NCBI RefSeq assembly: GCF_900636535.1
Contig: NZ_LR134289.1
Coordinates: 2,108,001-2,172,000, forward strand
Length of the DNA stretch: 64,000 bases
Origin: Chryseobacterium gleum
GTDB taxonomy: Bacteria > Bacteroidota > Bacteroidia > Flavobacteriales > Weeksellaceae
Direction: 5' to 3'
The notes under the pieces: generated by a model
Told to the model about the DNA's origin: nothing
Database searches by the model: none
The model's input: the letters and a program-made list of their open reading frames with translations, nothing else
Translations under genes and position numbers: made by a program
In this document: positions 54,371 through 64,000 of the stretch, piece after piece
Position numbering within the stretch: the first letter of the stretch is position 1
Layout of the letters: each line of letters starts with the position of its first letter

Positions 54371-54883
54371 TTGAACTCACTTCTCAAAAGCATTGGCTTA
54401 TATAACAGTCTCACTGTTGATCTCGATATCAACAGCACTGAACTCATACAGAGATTAATGAAAGTCACTTATAAAACCAATACTACTTTCATATCACTGG
54501 AAAAAGATGCTACAATTCCCACACGGTTTGAATACCGCGGAATGATTGATGGCAACAGCTTTACAATCAAAAGAAGAGCAAGATTATTTGACATAAACAG
54601 AAGCAATCCTATATTTCATGGAACTATTTCTGATAAGAACGGTAAATCATCCGTGGTTATAGAATTTTTCCCATCAGGATTTCAGATTTTTAACTGGATC
54701 GTCATCGTATGTTTTTGCTTGGGCGCCGTTTTTGTCAGTATAAAAGGAGACCGACAGGATCATATGCTCGCAATAATCGCATTAGTAATAGGAATTAGTC
54801 AATATTTCATTTTAAAAAGAGGAATTTCAAGAGGCAAATATGAATTTGAAAGAGAGCTTATCTATATTGCTCAAAAGCCTTAA
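54371..54883 (+). CDS. Hypothetical two-helix membrane protein
   Basis: 170 aa if started at the TTG at 54371; the next ATG in frame is about 90 bases later and would remove part of a soluble domain, so the TTG is preferred. Two hydrophobic segments lie near 107-124 and 132-147, after a soluble domain of about 100 residues. No family recognised. Its opposing neighbour is the DUF779 gene with a 9-bp gap. Confidence 0.6.
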   Translation: MNSLLKSIGLYNSLTVDLDINSTELIQRLMKVTYKTNTTFISLEKDATIPTRFEYRGMIDGNSFTIKRRARLFDINRSNPIFHGTISDKNGKSSVVIEFFPSGFQIFNWIVIVCFCLGAVFVSIKGDRQDHMLAIIALVIGISQYFILKRGISRGKYEFERELIYIAQKP

Positions 54884-54892
54884 ATCTTTATC

Positions 54893-55276
54893 TTATTCAC
54901 TACGCTTTACAGGCTCCAGGTTTTCATACTCTTCAGGAGTGAAAAGCCTGTAATGAACCTTAAAGGTTTTTCCTAATGGAGTTTCCAGAGAAAATCCTCC
55001 GGGCCCGAAGCCGTCTGCCACATCCAGAGTAAAATGTGAATATTTCCAGTATTCAAAGAGGTCACGATCTATCCAGAATTCGTGTCCATTGATAGTTCCG
55101 ATCATGGCGTCGTTCATTCTGGGAAAAAATCCTCCTTTTTCGAAACATTGCGGCTGGGTACCTTCACAGCATCCTCCTGCCTGATAAAACATCAGGGGGC
55201 CGTATTGTTCTTCAAGTGTACGAATTACTTCAAGCGCCTGCTCAGTTGCTGAAAGTCTTGATATTTTTGTTTCCAT
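54893..55276 (-). CDS. DUF779 protein
   Basis: 127 aa. The family pattern is clear: GPLMFYQAGGCCEGTQPQCF with a CC pair and conserved GSSDGS-like loop replaced by GCCEGTQP, then VKVHYRLFTPEEYEN at the end. DUF779 genes are usual neighbours of aldehyde dehydrogenases of the AldB/ExaC type, as here. The conserved cysteines suggest metal binding or redox chemistry. Function not known. It is separated from adhP by a terminator, so it may be transcribed on its own. Confidence 0.85.
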   Translation of the reverse strand: METKISRLSATEQALEVIRTLEEQYGPLMFYQAGGCCEGTQPQCFEKGGFFPRMNDAMIGTINGHEFWIDRDLFEYWKYSHFTLDVADGFGPGGFSLETPLGKTFKVHYRLFTPEEYENLEPVKRSE

Positions 55277-55326
55277 TTTCTATTTAATGTGATAAAGAGT
55301 GAACCTAACTTAAAAATGTATAAAAA

Positions 55327-55350
55327 ATCCCGGTAAAATATTTACCGGGA
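55327..55350 (-). terminator. Terminator after adhP
   Basis: TCCCGGTAAA (55328-55337) pairs with TTTACCGGGA (55341-55350); on the minus strand a run of T follows at 55322-55327. Confidence 0.85.
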
Positions 55351-55368
55351 ACCACAACACATCATCAT

Positions 55369-56403
55369 TTAATTTGAGCCGGCAATATCCAGAACAATTC
55401 TGCCATCTATTTGTCCTTTTTTCATCTTATCGAATACATCATTGATATCTTCCAGTTTTGCAGGAGTAACGGTAGCTTTTACCAATCCCTCATTGGCAAA
55501 ATCCAGGGCTTCCTGTAAATCTTTTCTGGTTCCGACAATGGAACCTCTTACGGTGATTCTCTTTAAGACCGTTTCAAAAATCGGAAGTTCAAAAGAGCCG
55601 GGAGGCAAGCCATTCAGAGCAATGGTACCTTTTCTTCTCAGCACATCTATTCCCTGTTTGAAAGCAATAGGTGAAACCGCAGTAATCAATGCGCCGTGCA
55701 TTCCGCCGACTTCTTTATGCAAATATTCTCCAGGATCTGTGTTTTTTGCATTAACTACAAGGTCTGCTCCTAATTTTTTCGCCAGATCCAGTTTATCATC
55801 TGCTACATCAATGGCAGCAACATGCATTCCCATTGCCTTTGCATACTGAACTGCCACATGCCCCAGTCCACCAATTCCTGAAATAGCGACCCATTCACCA
55901 GGTTTTGTTTCTGTTTCTTTCAGTCCTTTGTAAACTGTTACTCCCGCACATAAAATAGGGGCAATTTCCAAAAAGTTAACATCAGATTTTAAATGTCCTA
56001 CATATCTTGAATCTGCAATGACGTATTCTGCAAATCCGCCATCTACACTATATCCTCCATTTTTCTGTGCTTCACAAAGGGTTTCCCATCCGGTGATACA
56101 ATAATCACAGCATCCGCATGCACTGTACAGCCACGGAACTCCTACCGCATCTCCTTCTTTTACAAAAGCTTCGGGTCCGCATGCGACTACAATACCTACA
56201 CCTTCATGCCCGGGGATAAGAGGCATCTTCGGCTTTGCAGGCCAGTCGCCATCCACAGCATGTAAGTCTGTATGACAGACTCCACAGGCCATTACTTTAA
56301 CCAAAACTTCATATCTGCCGGGTTCTCTTACGGGTACTTCTTCTATTTTCAAAGGTTGGCCGTAGCCCTGAACTACCGCCGCTTTCATTGTTTTTGGGAT
56401 CAT
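55369..56403 (-). CDS. adhP: Zinc-dependent alcohol dehydrogenase, AdhP type
   Basis: 344 aa. Catalytic zinc ligands C43 ([10 protein letters not shown]), H66 and E67 (GHEGVG) are visible, and structural-zinc cysteines cluster at 96-110 (SACGCCDYC...LC). The NAD-binding [13 protein letters not shown] is near 175. It reversibly oxidises ethanol or other primary alcohols to aldehydes. It is downstream of the aldehyde dehydrogenase gene in one orientation, with a 208-bp GC-rich element between, so the pair would turn alcohol to acid. The start could also be the ATG at 56388. Confidence 0.93.
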   Translation of the reverse strand: MIPKTMKAAVVQGYGQPLKIEEVPVREPGRYEVLVKVMACGVCHTDLHAVDGDWPAKPKMPLIPGHEGVGIVVACGPEAFVKEGDAVGVPWLYSACGCCDYCITGWETLCEAQKNGGYSVDGGFAEYVIADSRYVGHLKSDVNFLEIAPILCAGVTVYKGLKETETKPGEWVAISGIGGLGHVAVQYAKAMGMHVAAIDVADDKLDLAKKLGADLVVNAKNTDPGEYLHKEVGGMHGALITAVSPIAFKQGIDVLRRKGTIALNGLPPGSFELPIFETVLKRITVRGSIVGTRKDLQEALDFANEGLVKATVTPAKLEDINDVFDKMKKGQIDGRIVLDIAGSN

Positions 56404-56471
56404 ATTTTCTTTTTTGGATTGAGTTATTAGAATTATTAGTTTGTATCTTCATTTCTAAACAGGTAATTTTC

Positions 56472-56600
56472 CTGCGTGAGGGATAGTAAGGGCGGCGAGG
56501 AACGAGCCGGTGCGGAATGAAACGGAGCACCGAAACGAAGTGCAGCCCTGGATAGCCCGACCGTTTTGCCCTGGGAAAAGCCAAGGCAATCGGGCACGTC
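56472..56600. repeat. GC-rich structured extragenic element
   Basis: About 130 bases, far richer in GC than its surroundings. Predicted stems: AGGGC/GCCCT (56489-56493 with 56545-56549) around CGGTGC/GCACCG (56508-56513 with 56527-56532), then GCCCGA/TCGGGC (56555-56560 with 56590-56595) holding an inner TTGCC/GGCAA pair. It has no coding look. I recall similar GC-rich extragenic repeats in flavobacterial genomes, so a dispersed repeat is likely; a structured RNA is an alternative. Confidence 0.6.
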
Positions 56601-56610
56601 CTAAATAATA

Positions 56611-58140
56611 TTAAAAGAAACCTAGCTTATTCTTGTTATAAGAAATCAGCATGTTTTTGGTTTGACGGTAATGGTCGAGCATCATTTTATGGTTTTCTCT
56701 TCCGATTCCAGATTGCTTGTAACCTCCGAAAGGTGCTCCTGCAGGATAAGAATGATATTGGTTCACCCATACCCTACCTGCTTCAATCTGACGGGGAATA
56801 TTGTACAGCTGATGCGCATCTCTTGTCCAGACTCCTGCTCCCAGTCCGTAGATGGTATCATTGGCAATTTTCACAGCTTCTTCCTCGTCTTTGAAAGTAG
56901 TAAACGCCAGTACAGGACCGAAAATTTCTTCCTGGAAGATTCTCATTCTGTTATTTCCTTTGAAGATGGTAGGCTGAATGTAGTATCCGTCTTCCAGATC
57001 TTCCCCCAAATGATTGACATCACCTCCCACAAGCACTTCTGCCCCTTCTTCTTTTCCCAGCTGGATATAGGAAAGGATTTTATCTTTCTGAATCTGTGAA
57101 GCCTGTGCACCCATCATCACGGTTTTGTCCAGCGGATTTCCTACTTTGATTGCTTTTACCCTCTCAATCACCCTTTCAATAAAGGCATCGGCAATACCTT
57201 CCTGAACCAGCAACCTTGAAGGACATGTACAGATCTCTCCCTGATTAAGGGCAAAAAGAACAGCTCCTTCTATAGCTTTGTCTAAAAATTCATCATCTGC
57301 ATCCATTACTGAATTGAAGAAGACATTAGGTGATTTTCCTCCCAATTCCAGGGTCACAGGAATGATGTTTTCTGTAGCATATTGCATTACCAGACGTCCT
57401 GTCGCCGTAGATCCGGTAAATGCTGCTTTAGCGACTTTCGGATTAGTTACAAGGGCTCTTCCGAGTTCTGCCCCAAACCCGTTGACAATATTAACAACGC
57501 CTGCCGGTAAAAGATCTCCGATGAGTTCCATTAAAACCATAATGGAAACAGGGGTACTTTCTGCCGGCTTTAAAACCACGCAGTTTCCTGCCGCCAATGC
57601 CGGAGCCAGTTTCCACACCGCCATTAGTATCGGGAAATTCCATGGGATGATTTGTGCGATCACTCCAAGCGGTTCGTGAACGATTAGGGAAACGGTGTCT
57701 TTATCCAATTCATTATGTGATCCTTCTTCGGCGCGGATCACAGAAGCGAAATACCTGAAATGATCAATAGCCAGAGGTAAATCTGCTGCCAATGTTTCTC
57801 TTACAGCCTTTCCGTTATCAATAGTTTCTACTATTGCAAGGTATTCCAGGTTCTGTTCCATCCTGTCTGCAATTTTATTCAGGATGATACTTCTTTCTGT
57901 AGAGGATGTATTTTTCCATCTCTGAAATGCTTTTGCAGCAGCATCTACTGCCAATTCCAAATCTTCTTTAGAAGAGTGAGCCACCTGAGTAAAGTTTTTT
58001 CCGTCCACCGGAGAGACTACATCAAAGTACTGTCCTTTAACGGGTGGCGTGAATTTTCCGTCGATATAATTATCATATCTGTTTTTAAACTGAGGACGCT
58101 GTAAAAGTGTCGCAGATCTTGGTTCTGTAATAGTGCTCAT
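56611..58140 (-). CDS. Aldehyde dehydrogenase, AldB/ExaC type
   Basis: 509 aa, full length. The NAD(P) site has FTGSTATGR (about 241-249), the general base Glu lies in LELGGKSP (about 267-274), and the catalytic Cys is in [12 protein letters not shown] (about 301-312). GEICTCPSR and the neighbouring DUF779 gene favour the acetaldehyde dehydrogenase II/ExaC branch. It oxidises aldehydes to acids. Divergent from the AraC-type gene at 58322, which is its probable regulator. Confidence 0.92.
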   Translation of the reverse strand: MSTITEPRSATLLQRPQFKNRYDNYIDGKFTPPVKGQYFDVVSPVDGKNFTQVAHSSKEDLELAVDAAAKAFQRWKNTSSTERSIILNKIADRMEQNLEYLAIVETIDNGKAVRETLAADLPLAIDHFRYFASVIRAEEGSHNELDKDTVSLIVHEPLGVIAQIIPWNFPILMAVWKLAPALAAGNCVVLKPAESTPVSIMVLMELIGDLLPAGVVNIVNGFGAELGRALVTNPKVAKAAFTGSTATGRLVMQYATENIIPVTLELGGKSPNVFFNSVMDADDEFLDKAIEGAVLFALNQGEICTCPSRLLVQEGIADAFIERVIERVKAIKVGNPLDKTVMMGAQASQIQKDKILSYIQLGKEEGAEVLVGGDVNHLGEDLEDGYYIQPTIFKGNNRMRIFQEEIFGPVLAFTTFKDEEEAVKIANDTIYGLGAGVWTRDAHQLYNIPRQIEAGRVWVNQYHSYPAGAPFGGYKQSGIGRENHKMMLDHYRQTKNMLISYNKNKLGFF

Positions 58141-58173
58141 ATTAGTTTGTTTTTATTTTTCGTTAATGCCAAA

Positions 58174-58233
58174 TTACACTAAGAAGCCTGAAAGAGTATA
58201 GCACAATCGTATAAAAAAAGTGTAAAATAGTGC
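58174..58233. promoter_or_regulatory. Candidate operator region of the aldehyde dehydrogenase gene
   Basis: In the 181-bp divergent gap, TTACACT (58174-58180) faces AGTGTAA (58219-58225), and a second AGTGCA half-site starts at 58229, 10 bp after the first. This could be a binding site for the AraC-type protein encoded at 58322. Unproven. Confidence 0.4.
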
Positions 58234-58321
58234 AGAGGGTTTAATTTTAGTATTTTATTAACAGCAACATACTGTCAAATTTTCTATATTTGAGTTACCT
58301 CCTTTAGAAAAAAATTTAGAA

Positions 58322-59245
58322 ATGAATAACAATAGTAAGATTTTATTAAATACTCCTGAATTACGCAAGGAAAACCAACTATTGAGTCTTGTTGAAAACC
58401 AGACGAAGTTCAATCTAAACAATTGTGAATTCAATATTTATGAGACTCACAAGGCTGCTTTTGACGTAAAACTGCACTTTGAAAATATTGCATTTACAGC
58501 AATGCTGAGAGGTAAAAAACACATGAAGCTGGATAATAAAACCAGTTATTTTGATTATTATCCGGGAGAAAGCATTCTGGTAGCACCAGGGGAAACCATG
58601 GTCATTGATTTTCCGGAGGCTGATGAAACACCTACACAATGTATTTCTTTAAGCCTAAATCCCGATTTTATTGAAGATTCTCTCAACTATCTGAATTATC
58701 ACCTTCCCAAAGTGGATGAGGCCTCACAATGGAATATTCAGCTGGATGAATATTTTCTGTTTAATAATAAAGCGCTTGCTTCCGCTACCAACAATATTAT
58801 GAGAATTGCGATGGATGATAATTCTCAAAAGGATATCATGGCCGATTTTGCACTGAAGGAACTTCTGATCAGACTGATGCAGACCCAGGCAAGAAGCATG
58901 GTAGAAAAAAATATTGTTAAGAATAAATCCAGAATAGGTTTTGTAGTGGATTATATTAAAACAAATCTGCACCAGAAATTGTCGATTGACAGCATTGCGA
59001 AGCTGGCTTATGTAAGCAAATCCAATTTCTTTAAAATGTTCAAAGATGAGCTGGGAACTTCTCCGAATGATTTTATTTTACAGGAAAGAATCAATAGGGC
59101 AAAAGAGCTGTTGGCCAGCCAGACCAGCATCAAGGAAACCGCTTTTCAGACAGGATTTTCAGATACGAATTATTTCACCAGAGTATTTAAGCAGCTGGAG
59201 GGAGTAACTCCGAAAAGTTATCAGGATAGGATGATGATAAGATAG
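58322..59245 (+). CDS. AraC family regulator, likely of the aldehyde/alcohol genes
   Basis: 307 aa. N-terminal AraC-binding-like domain (about 10-190, with KDIMADFALKELLIRLMQTQAR at its end) of the group seen in AldR/ExaE-like regulators, then two helix-turn-helix motifs in LSIDSIAKLAYVSKSNFFKMFKDELGTSP and SIKETAFQTGFSDTNYFTRVFKQLEGVTP. Divergent from the aldehyde dehydrogenase gene. Ligand unknown; an aldehyde or alcohol is a reasonable guess. Confidence 0.9.
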   Translation: MNNNSKILLNTPELRKENQLLSLVENQTKFNLNNCEFNIYETHKAAFDVKLHFENIAFTAMLRGKKHMKLDNKTSYFDYYPGESILVAPGETMVIDFPEADETPTQCISLSLNPDFIEDSLNYLNYHLPKVDEASQWNIQLDEYFLFNNKALASATNNIMRIAMDDNSQKDIMADFALKELLIRLMQTQARSMVEKNIVKNKSRIGFVVDYIKTNLHQKLSIDSIAKLAYVSKSNFFKMFKDELGTSPNDFILQERINRAKELLASQTSIKETAFQTGFSDTNYFTRVFKQLEGVTPKSYQDRMMIR

Positions 59246-59263
59246 TTCAGTAATGATATAAAA

Positions 59264-59287
59264 AAGAGCCCCATTTCTGGGACTCTT
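59264..59287. terminator. Terminator between convergent AraC and susD genes
   Basis: AAGAGCCCC (59264-59272) pairs with GGGACTCTT (59279-59287), one mismatch. A-runs upstream provide a U tract for the minus-strand gene. Confidence 0.75.
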
Positions 59288-59313
59288 CTTAAAAAATATA
59301 TTAAAATTAAATC

Positions 59314-60774
59314 TTAATATTGATCATTTTGCTTAATGTTCGGGTTTGCCTGGATAGCAGTAATTGGAATTGGCCACTGCCATTTGAAGCTTCCTGCCGG
59401 AAGAGTTTGTGCTACAGCCGGTGTTCCTGTACCATCCGCAAGGTCTCCTTTTCCTGATCTCTGAACAGGAAGATTTAATCTCTTCAATGTATACCATCTG
59501 TCATTTTCAAATGCAAGCTCCAGTCTTCTTTCTTTTAAAATAGCATCTAAAAGAGCCTGTCCTGTTTCTGTACCAGGTGTAAATGTATTATATCTTTCAG
59601 CTCTTAGCTTGTTTAGTAAAACAAGAGCCTGTGCACCATTACCTGTTCTGTAATATGCTTCTGCAATATTCAATAATACTTCAGCTCCTCTTAAATATTT
59701 AATTGAAACAATATTAGCAGGACCTCCGTTTCCTGAATATTTTGTTACATGATTATAGTTTTGTTTGCTATATACACTTGTAGTGAAATAAACAGATTTT
59801 CTCACATCATCATTTGTATATGAAGTATATAGATCATAATCTACAACAAATTCAGATCTTAAGGCAGGAACTGATTGATTATAAGCAACACCCACCGTAT
59901 TTTGTTCTGATGCAGCATTTAATACCTGGAATAAAATTCCGTCCACATTCTTCGTATTATTTTCTTCTTTCCACAGAGCAGTAAAATTTTTCTTTTCAGT
60001 GATACCTGGTGACATTCCCAATGCAAGCTCTCCATATTCTATAGTTTTAGCATAGTCTCCTTTGTACAGGTATACTCTTGATAACAATCCATAGATGGCA
60101 GCTTTGCTCAGTCTTCCTTTATCCGCATCATTTTGTGTAATATTATCAGCACCAAATAATAAATCAGCTATAATCTTATCATAAACCTGCTCAACAGTTA
60201 AATTTCTAGATCCTGTATTATTAAGAGGCTCATATTTTTCAGCGTAATAAATCCCCACACTTGATTTTGCATCTGCAGATTGAGTCGGGATCTTAGAATA
60301 CGCTCTTACAATATCAAAATGTGCTATTGCTCTTAATGCTCTTGCTTCAGCTTCCAAATTCGTTTTCTGTGTTCCGGATAATACACCGTTGTTGATATAT
60401 TTCAAAACAAAGTTAGCTCGGCTGATTACAAGATAGGCAGCACTATACAATCCTGTTGTCTGTGAATTATCTGATGAAAATTCGAAGTTTGATGCCGCAA
60501 AATTGGTATTTCTTCCTGTAGTTACACGAACCAGGTTATCTGTAGTAAGATCACCCATGATAAGTTGATTTCCTGTATCGCCAGTATAATATCCAGCTCC
60601 TTTAAGAGCTGTATAAGCTCCATCCATAGCCTGTCTGAAGGTCTCAGGTCTTGTCATTGCCTGTTCCTGATCTTCATTGATTGATGAGATTTGATCTAAA
60701 TTTCTGTCGCAAGACGTTAACGTAACAAACATGGTTAACGCAGCTAAACTTATTTTTATTATATTCTTTTTCAT
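59314..60774 (-). CDS. SusD/RagB family lipoprotein, second locus
   Basis: 486 aa from the ATG at 60774; a TTG four codons earlier is rejected. Lipoprotein signal with the cysteine at residue 22 (VTLTSC), then DRNLDQISSINEDQEQA. AIAHFDIVRAYSKIP and the C-terminal ILKERRLELAFENDRWYTLKRLN segment mark the RagB/SusD family. It lies 14 bp downstream of the susC gene. The ligand is unknown; no degrading enzyme is in the window to hint at it. Confidence 0.93.
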   Translation of the reverse strand: MKKNIIKISLAALTMFVTLTSCDRNLDQISSINEDQEQAMTRPETFRQAMDGAYTALKGAGYYTGDTGNQLIMGDLTTDNLVRVTTGRNTNFAASNFEFSSDNSQTTGLYSAAYLVISRANFVLKYINNGVLSGTQKTNLEAEARALRAIAHFDIVRAYSKIPTQSADAKSSVGIYYAEKYEPLNNTGSRNLTVEQVYDKIIADLLFGADNITQNDADKGRLSKAAIYGLLSRVYLYKGDYAKTIEYGELALGMSPGITEKKNFTALWKEENNTKNVDGILFQVLNAASEQNTVGVAYNQSVPALRSEFVVDYDLYTSYTNDDVRKSVYFTTSVYSKQNYNHVTKYSGNGGPANIVSIKYLRGAEVLLNIAEAYYRTGNGAQALVLLNKLRAERYNTFTPGTETGQALLDAILKERRLELAFENDRWYTLKRLNLPVQRSGKGDLADGTGTPAVAQTLPAGSFKWQWPIPITAIQANPNIKQNDQY

Positions 60775-60788
60775 AAAGCTATTCAATA

Positions 60789-63584
60789 TTAAAATTCTAA
60801 TTGCAATCCTACCAAGATTGTTCTTACAGCAGGGTAAGTATAAAGGTTATATGCTCCAGGAACGAACAATGCCGTAGATTCTCCGGATCCTACTGAAACT
60901 TCAGGCTCTCCGTGGAACTTAGTCACTGTAAACAGGTTTTGCCCCTGTACGTATGCTCTAAGCTTATTAATTGGTGATCCTTCTCCAAGGAATGCTTTAT
61001 CAAATGTATATCCTAATGTAAGTGATCTTAATCTTAAGTAATCTGATTTTTCAATCCATTGATCAGAGTCACGCATACCGTTTGAGTCAACTTTTTGGAA
61101 CACTCCTGTATCTCCTGGATTCTTCCAAACCTGAGCAGCAGCCTGAGCCATGTTTCTACCCGCAACAGCCAATGTTGGGTCAACAGCAGCAGCATACATG
61201 TTGTTATAAGTATACCCGCCTAACTTGAATGCGAAATCTGCACTGAAATCAAGTCCTTTGTACTGAACGGTAGTACCAAATCCACCAAAGCTTTTTGGGA
61301 ATGGGGATTTATCCGTAAGCGGAACTGCATTCGAAGCGCTATAAACATCAGTTATATTGCCAGCTTTATCGTAATATAATGCTTTTCCGTTACCTGGATC
61401 TACCCCTGCAAATCTAACATTATAGAATACATATGGAGTTTCTCCCACTTTAAGATAAGTATCTCCTAAATTTCTTTCCGACTGGCCATCTGCTAACTTA
61501 TCAAGAACAGACTTCTGGAAAGAAATATTAGCATGTAAGTTCCACTGGAAATCTTTCTGCTTGATTACATCTACACTAAGTTCAACTTCAAGACCTTTCT
61601 GAGACATATCTCCTGCATTGATGTACTGGTAGTATCCACCTTCCTGTTTATCCAAAGGCACAAGCTGTACGAAATCTTTTCTCTTGTTCTGATATACTTC
61701 CACGGATCCACGAACTCTTCTGTTCCACATGGTGAAATCAACTCCCAAGTTGGTAATCGCATTAGACTCCCATTTAAGATTGCTGTTCCCAATAATAAAA
61801 TTACCTTGTGAAAGCGTACTAGGATATGAAGTACCATTAGTACCATATAATCCATAGCTGATATTGTTCACGTTAAAATAATCAGGTAAAGTACCATCAT
61901 TACCTGTTGTACCGTAAGATCCTCTAAGCTTTAAATCATTAATAAAACCACCTTTCATGAAGTCTTCTTTCGCGATATTCCATGCAGCACTTGCAGACCA
62001 GAAAATACCACTTTGGTTATTGGCACCAAATCTTGATGAAGCATCTCTTCTCAATGACCCTGTTACCAAATACTTACCTTCATAATCGTAGTTAAGTATA
62101 CCAGCTAAACTGAATAGAGTATTTCTTACCTTAACTCCAGTAAATGTATTTCTGTCAGATGGTGTTGTAATAGATGGAACATTTATTACAGGTGATTTCA
62201 ATCCATAAGCCCCACCGTTCATTGTTTCGTTGTAGTTATCGTTGTATTCGATAAATCCTAAGAAATCAAAGTTGTGACCTCCATATGATTTTTTATAGTT
62301 AATGGAGTTATTCCAGGTGTAGTTAAACGTGTAGAATGAATTTTTGTTCAATGAACCTGTAGGTACTTTGTTAACTGTAATATCAAGGTTTGAACCTTTT
62401 TTCAGCCACTGGGTTCCCATATACCAATCGAAAAGTCCGTTAAAGTTGGTCTTAAACTTCAGACCATCGATAATTTTATATTCAGCAAATAAAGTTACCG
62501 GAATTCTCAGTCTCTGATCATCTAATCTGTAATTACGGATCTGCTCAACAACGTTAGAACCCGCTCTCATGGTTTGGTTGTAGCTGCCGTCTGCATTATA
62601 AACCGGCTCATAAGGAGCATATTTATACATTGCCCCGAATGGATTCTGCGTATTATTTCTGTCTCTGAAATTCTGTGTTTCCTGATACTGAACTCCAAGG
62701 TTGATACCCACATTCAGCTTTTCGCTCAATTTATTCGTAAATCCGAAGTTACCAGTATATCTTCTAAGACCGTCTATATCTCTGATAATACCATTGTCAG
62801 AATCATATCCTAAAGAGTAATAAAAAGTACTCTCTCTTGATCCTCCTTGTGCACTGAATAAGTAAGACTGGATGCTTGAAGGCTTCAACAAATCTTTTTG
62901 CCAGTTATGATCATAAGCAGCCAATCTGTCCATTTCCTCCTGAGATCTCGGTTTAAATCCAAGATATCCTAATTGGTTCTGGAAATCCATCAACTCTCTT
63001 GAGTTCATCATGGTGTAGTTTTTGTCTCTCAGCTTTTCACTGAAACCAAACTTAGTTTCAAATGAATAGTGAGTTTTTCCAGCCTTTCCGGCTTTAGTTG
63101 TTACAACTACTACCCCATTTGCTCCTCTCGCACCATACTGTGCTGTGGCAGCAGCATCTTTAAGAATTGAAATAGATTCTACGTCGGCAGGGTTGATTGC
63201 ACTGAACTGTCTTGCAGTCATATACATTCCGTTCACAACATAAGTAGGCTCAGAAGAACCACCAACACCGGCAATCCCTCTTACCTGAATGGTAGCAGCA
63301 GCCCCCGGCTGCCCTGTAGTACTTTGTACAAATACCCCTGAAGCTCTACCCTGTAAAGAGTTACCAATAGATGTTGTAGGGGAGTTTCTTCTGATTTCAT
63401 CACCACCAACAACAGCCTGAGCCTGGGTAATTTCATCTGCTTTTTTCTTCTGGTATCCAGTAACGATTACTTCATCGATCTTATTCTCCTTCAGAACAGA
63501 ATCATTCTTAGATTTTTGTGCAAAAGCAGCTTGCCCTAAAAAGAACAAAGCTCCGGCACTTAATACATGTAACTTCACATTCAT
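60789..63584 (-). CDS. SusC/RagA TonB-linked transporter, second locus
   Basis: 931 aa from the ATG at 63584 (MNVKLHVLSAGALFFLG), a better signal peptide than the upstream TTG at 63608. Unlike the first SusC, it lacks the carboxypeptidase-D-like domain and starts the plug right after the signal (DEVIVTGYQKKKA). ILKDAAATAQYGARGANGVVVV and the barrel follow, ending in LEF. It forms the channel for the SusD partner. Regulated probably from a promoter in the AT-rich region upstream. Confidence 0.93.
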   Translation of the reverse strand: MNVKLHVLSAGALFFLGQAAFAQKSKNDSVLKENKIDEVIVTGYQKKKADEITQAQAVVGGDEIRRNSPTTSIGNSLQGRASGVFVQSTTGQPGAAATIQVRGIAGVGGSSEPTYVVNGMYMTARQFSAINPADVESISILKDAAATAQYGARGANGVVVVTTKAGKAGKTHYSFETKFGFSEKLRDKNYTMMNSRELMDFQNQLGYLGFKPRSQEEMDRLAAYDHNWQKDLLKPSSIQSYLFSAQGGSRESTFYYSLGYDSDNGIIRDIDGLRRYTGNFGFTNKLSEKLNVGINLGVQYQETQNFRDRNNTQNPFGAMYKYAPYEPVYNADGSYNQTMRAGSNVVEQIRNYRLDDQRLRIPVTLFAEYKIIDGLKFKTNFNGLFDWYMGTQWLKKGSNLDITVNKVPTGSLNKNSFYTFNYTWNNSINYKKSYGGHNFDFLGFIEYNDNYNETMNGGAYGLKSPVINVPSITTPSDRNTFTGVKVRNTLFSLAGILNYDYEGKYLVTGSLRRDASSRFGANNQSGIFWSASAAWNIAKEDFMKGGFINDLKLRGSYGTTGNDGTLPDYFNVNNISYGLYGTNGTSYPSTLSQGNFIIGNSNLKWESNAITNLGVDFTMWNRRVRGSVEVYQNKRKDFVQLVPLDKQEGGYYQYINAGDMSQKGLEVELSVDVIKQKDFQWNLHANISFQKSVLDKLADGQSERNLGDTYLKVGETPYVFYNVRFAGVDPGNGKALYYDKAGNITDVYSASNAVPLTDKSPFPKSFGGFGTTVQYKGLDFSADFAFKLGGYTYNNMYAAAVDPTLAVAGRNMAQAAAQVWKNPGDTGVFQKVDSNGMRDSDQWIEKSDYLRLRSLTLGYTFDKAFLGEGSPINKLRAYVQGQNLFTVTKFHGEPEVSVGSGESTALFVPGAYNLYTYPAVRTILVGLQLEF

Positions 63585-64000
63585 ATTAACAGATTTTAAT
63601 ATATTCAAGCGACAAATATGTCGATAAATATCTATAACATCAATTCGGTAAATGCTGAAAACTGGCTTCCAGAAAGGAGAGATTCACATCCATACGCAAA
63701 AAATGATGGAAAATCATTTTAATTGTATTTAAAAAATTAACAAAAAAAGAGCTAATTTATATATTAACGGAATTTTAATAAATTTTAAAAATAAAATCAA
63801 TCTACAGTTATTTAAAATATATGGTTGAAAAAATAAATTAAAAATTCAATTTTAACGGAATATATAAACAAAAACACGTATTGATTTTGGCAGAAATAGA
63901 GAAAAAACAAGCTCTTTTTCTTAAATTTTATATAAAAACAGACCTTTACAATCAAAGAATTCTTGTTTTGTGATTGCCTGTGTGGGATTTTGCTCAAAAA
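63585..64000. other. Upstream region of the second susC, no gene seen
   Basis: About 415 bases of strongly AT-rich DNA at the window end. A 61-codon frame on the minus strand has the composition of random AT-rich sequence. A promoter for susC is expected here, but no confident -33/-7 pair was found. Confidence 0.5.

Noticed and set aside
56309..56584. 91-codon minus-strand frame over the GC-rich element
   Set aside because: Overlaps adhP in another frame; composition comes from the repeat, no protein features.
63812..63997. 61-codon frame at the window end
   Set aside because: Low-complexity AT-rich sequence, no family features or promoter.

Overview
The window looks like a chromosomal segment of a flavobacterium of the Weeksellaceae, most likely Chryseobacterium or a close relative such as Elizabethkingia. 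The signs are low GC, two SusC/SusD pairs, promoters of the Bacteroidetes type (TAnnTTTG at -7, often with TTG about 20 bases upstream), weak Shine-Dalgarno sites, a bacillithiol-type reductase, and an oleate hydratase whose catalytic residues fall at the same numbers (E122, Y241) as I recall for the Elizabethkingia meningoseptica enzyme. The assignment is inference; no rRNA or species marker is present. No prophage, CRISPR array or transposase gene is seen.

Layout. 1-4975 (minus): Bat/MoxR aerotolerance operon (moxR, a GNAT gene, DUF58, a BatD-like membrane protein, batA, batB cut by the window edge). 5227-13377 (plus): DinB protein, four-helix-bundle protein between inverted AT-rich repeats, rlmB, serine hydrolase, DUF6263 lipoprotein, small DUF4834 protein, YfhO membrane protein, glycosyltransferase. 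13427-22529: lipoprotein, bacillithiol disulfide reductase, MFS exporter, AraC regulator with a probable operator before oleate hydratase, a palindromic MITE-like element, 3-hydroxyacyl-CoA dehydrogenase, glnS. 22680-29788: alpha/beta hydrolase, an empty 0.5-kb stretch, menC-fbp, aspartate kinase, and an OlsF-like bifunctional ornithine-lipid synthase.

29825-43813: two identical tRNA-Phe genes with duplicated promoters; a stand-alone adenylation-thiolation-reductase protein (1018 aa); then, on the minus strand, a LytTR response regulator, SusD, SusC, a zinc metalloprotease and a LytS-type histidine kinase. The kinase and regulator bracket the uptake and protease genes, which suggests a peptide- or protein-responsive nutrient locus.

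43961-64000: esterase, HxlR regulator, thioredoxin-family protein, DUF3575 outer-membrane protein, a head-to-head pair (NamZ-like muramidase and LolE-type permease) whose promoters appear to lie inside each other's coding sequence, then an intergenic region with five GATAATT heptamers and three consensus DnaA boxes at 11-bp phasing (candidate oriC or DnaA-controlled promoter) before a cystathionine beta-synthase-like gene. After this come YcxB-like, cbpM-cbpA, a dicarboxylate symporter, an aldehyde/alcohol module (ALDH, a GC-rich structured element, adhP, DUF779, divergent AraC regulator), and a second SusC/SusD pair.

The best leads are the DnaA-box cluster, the A-T-R protein beside the bracketed SusCD/protease locus, the GC-rich structured element at 56472-56600, the palindromic element at 19671-19826, and the phased repeats before oleate hydratase.
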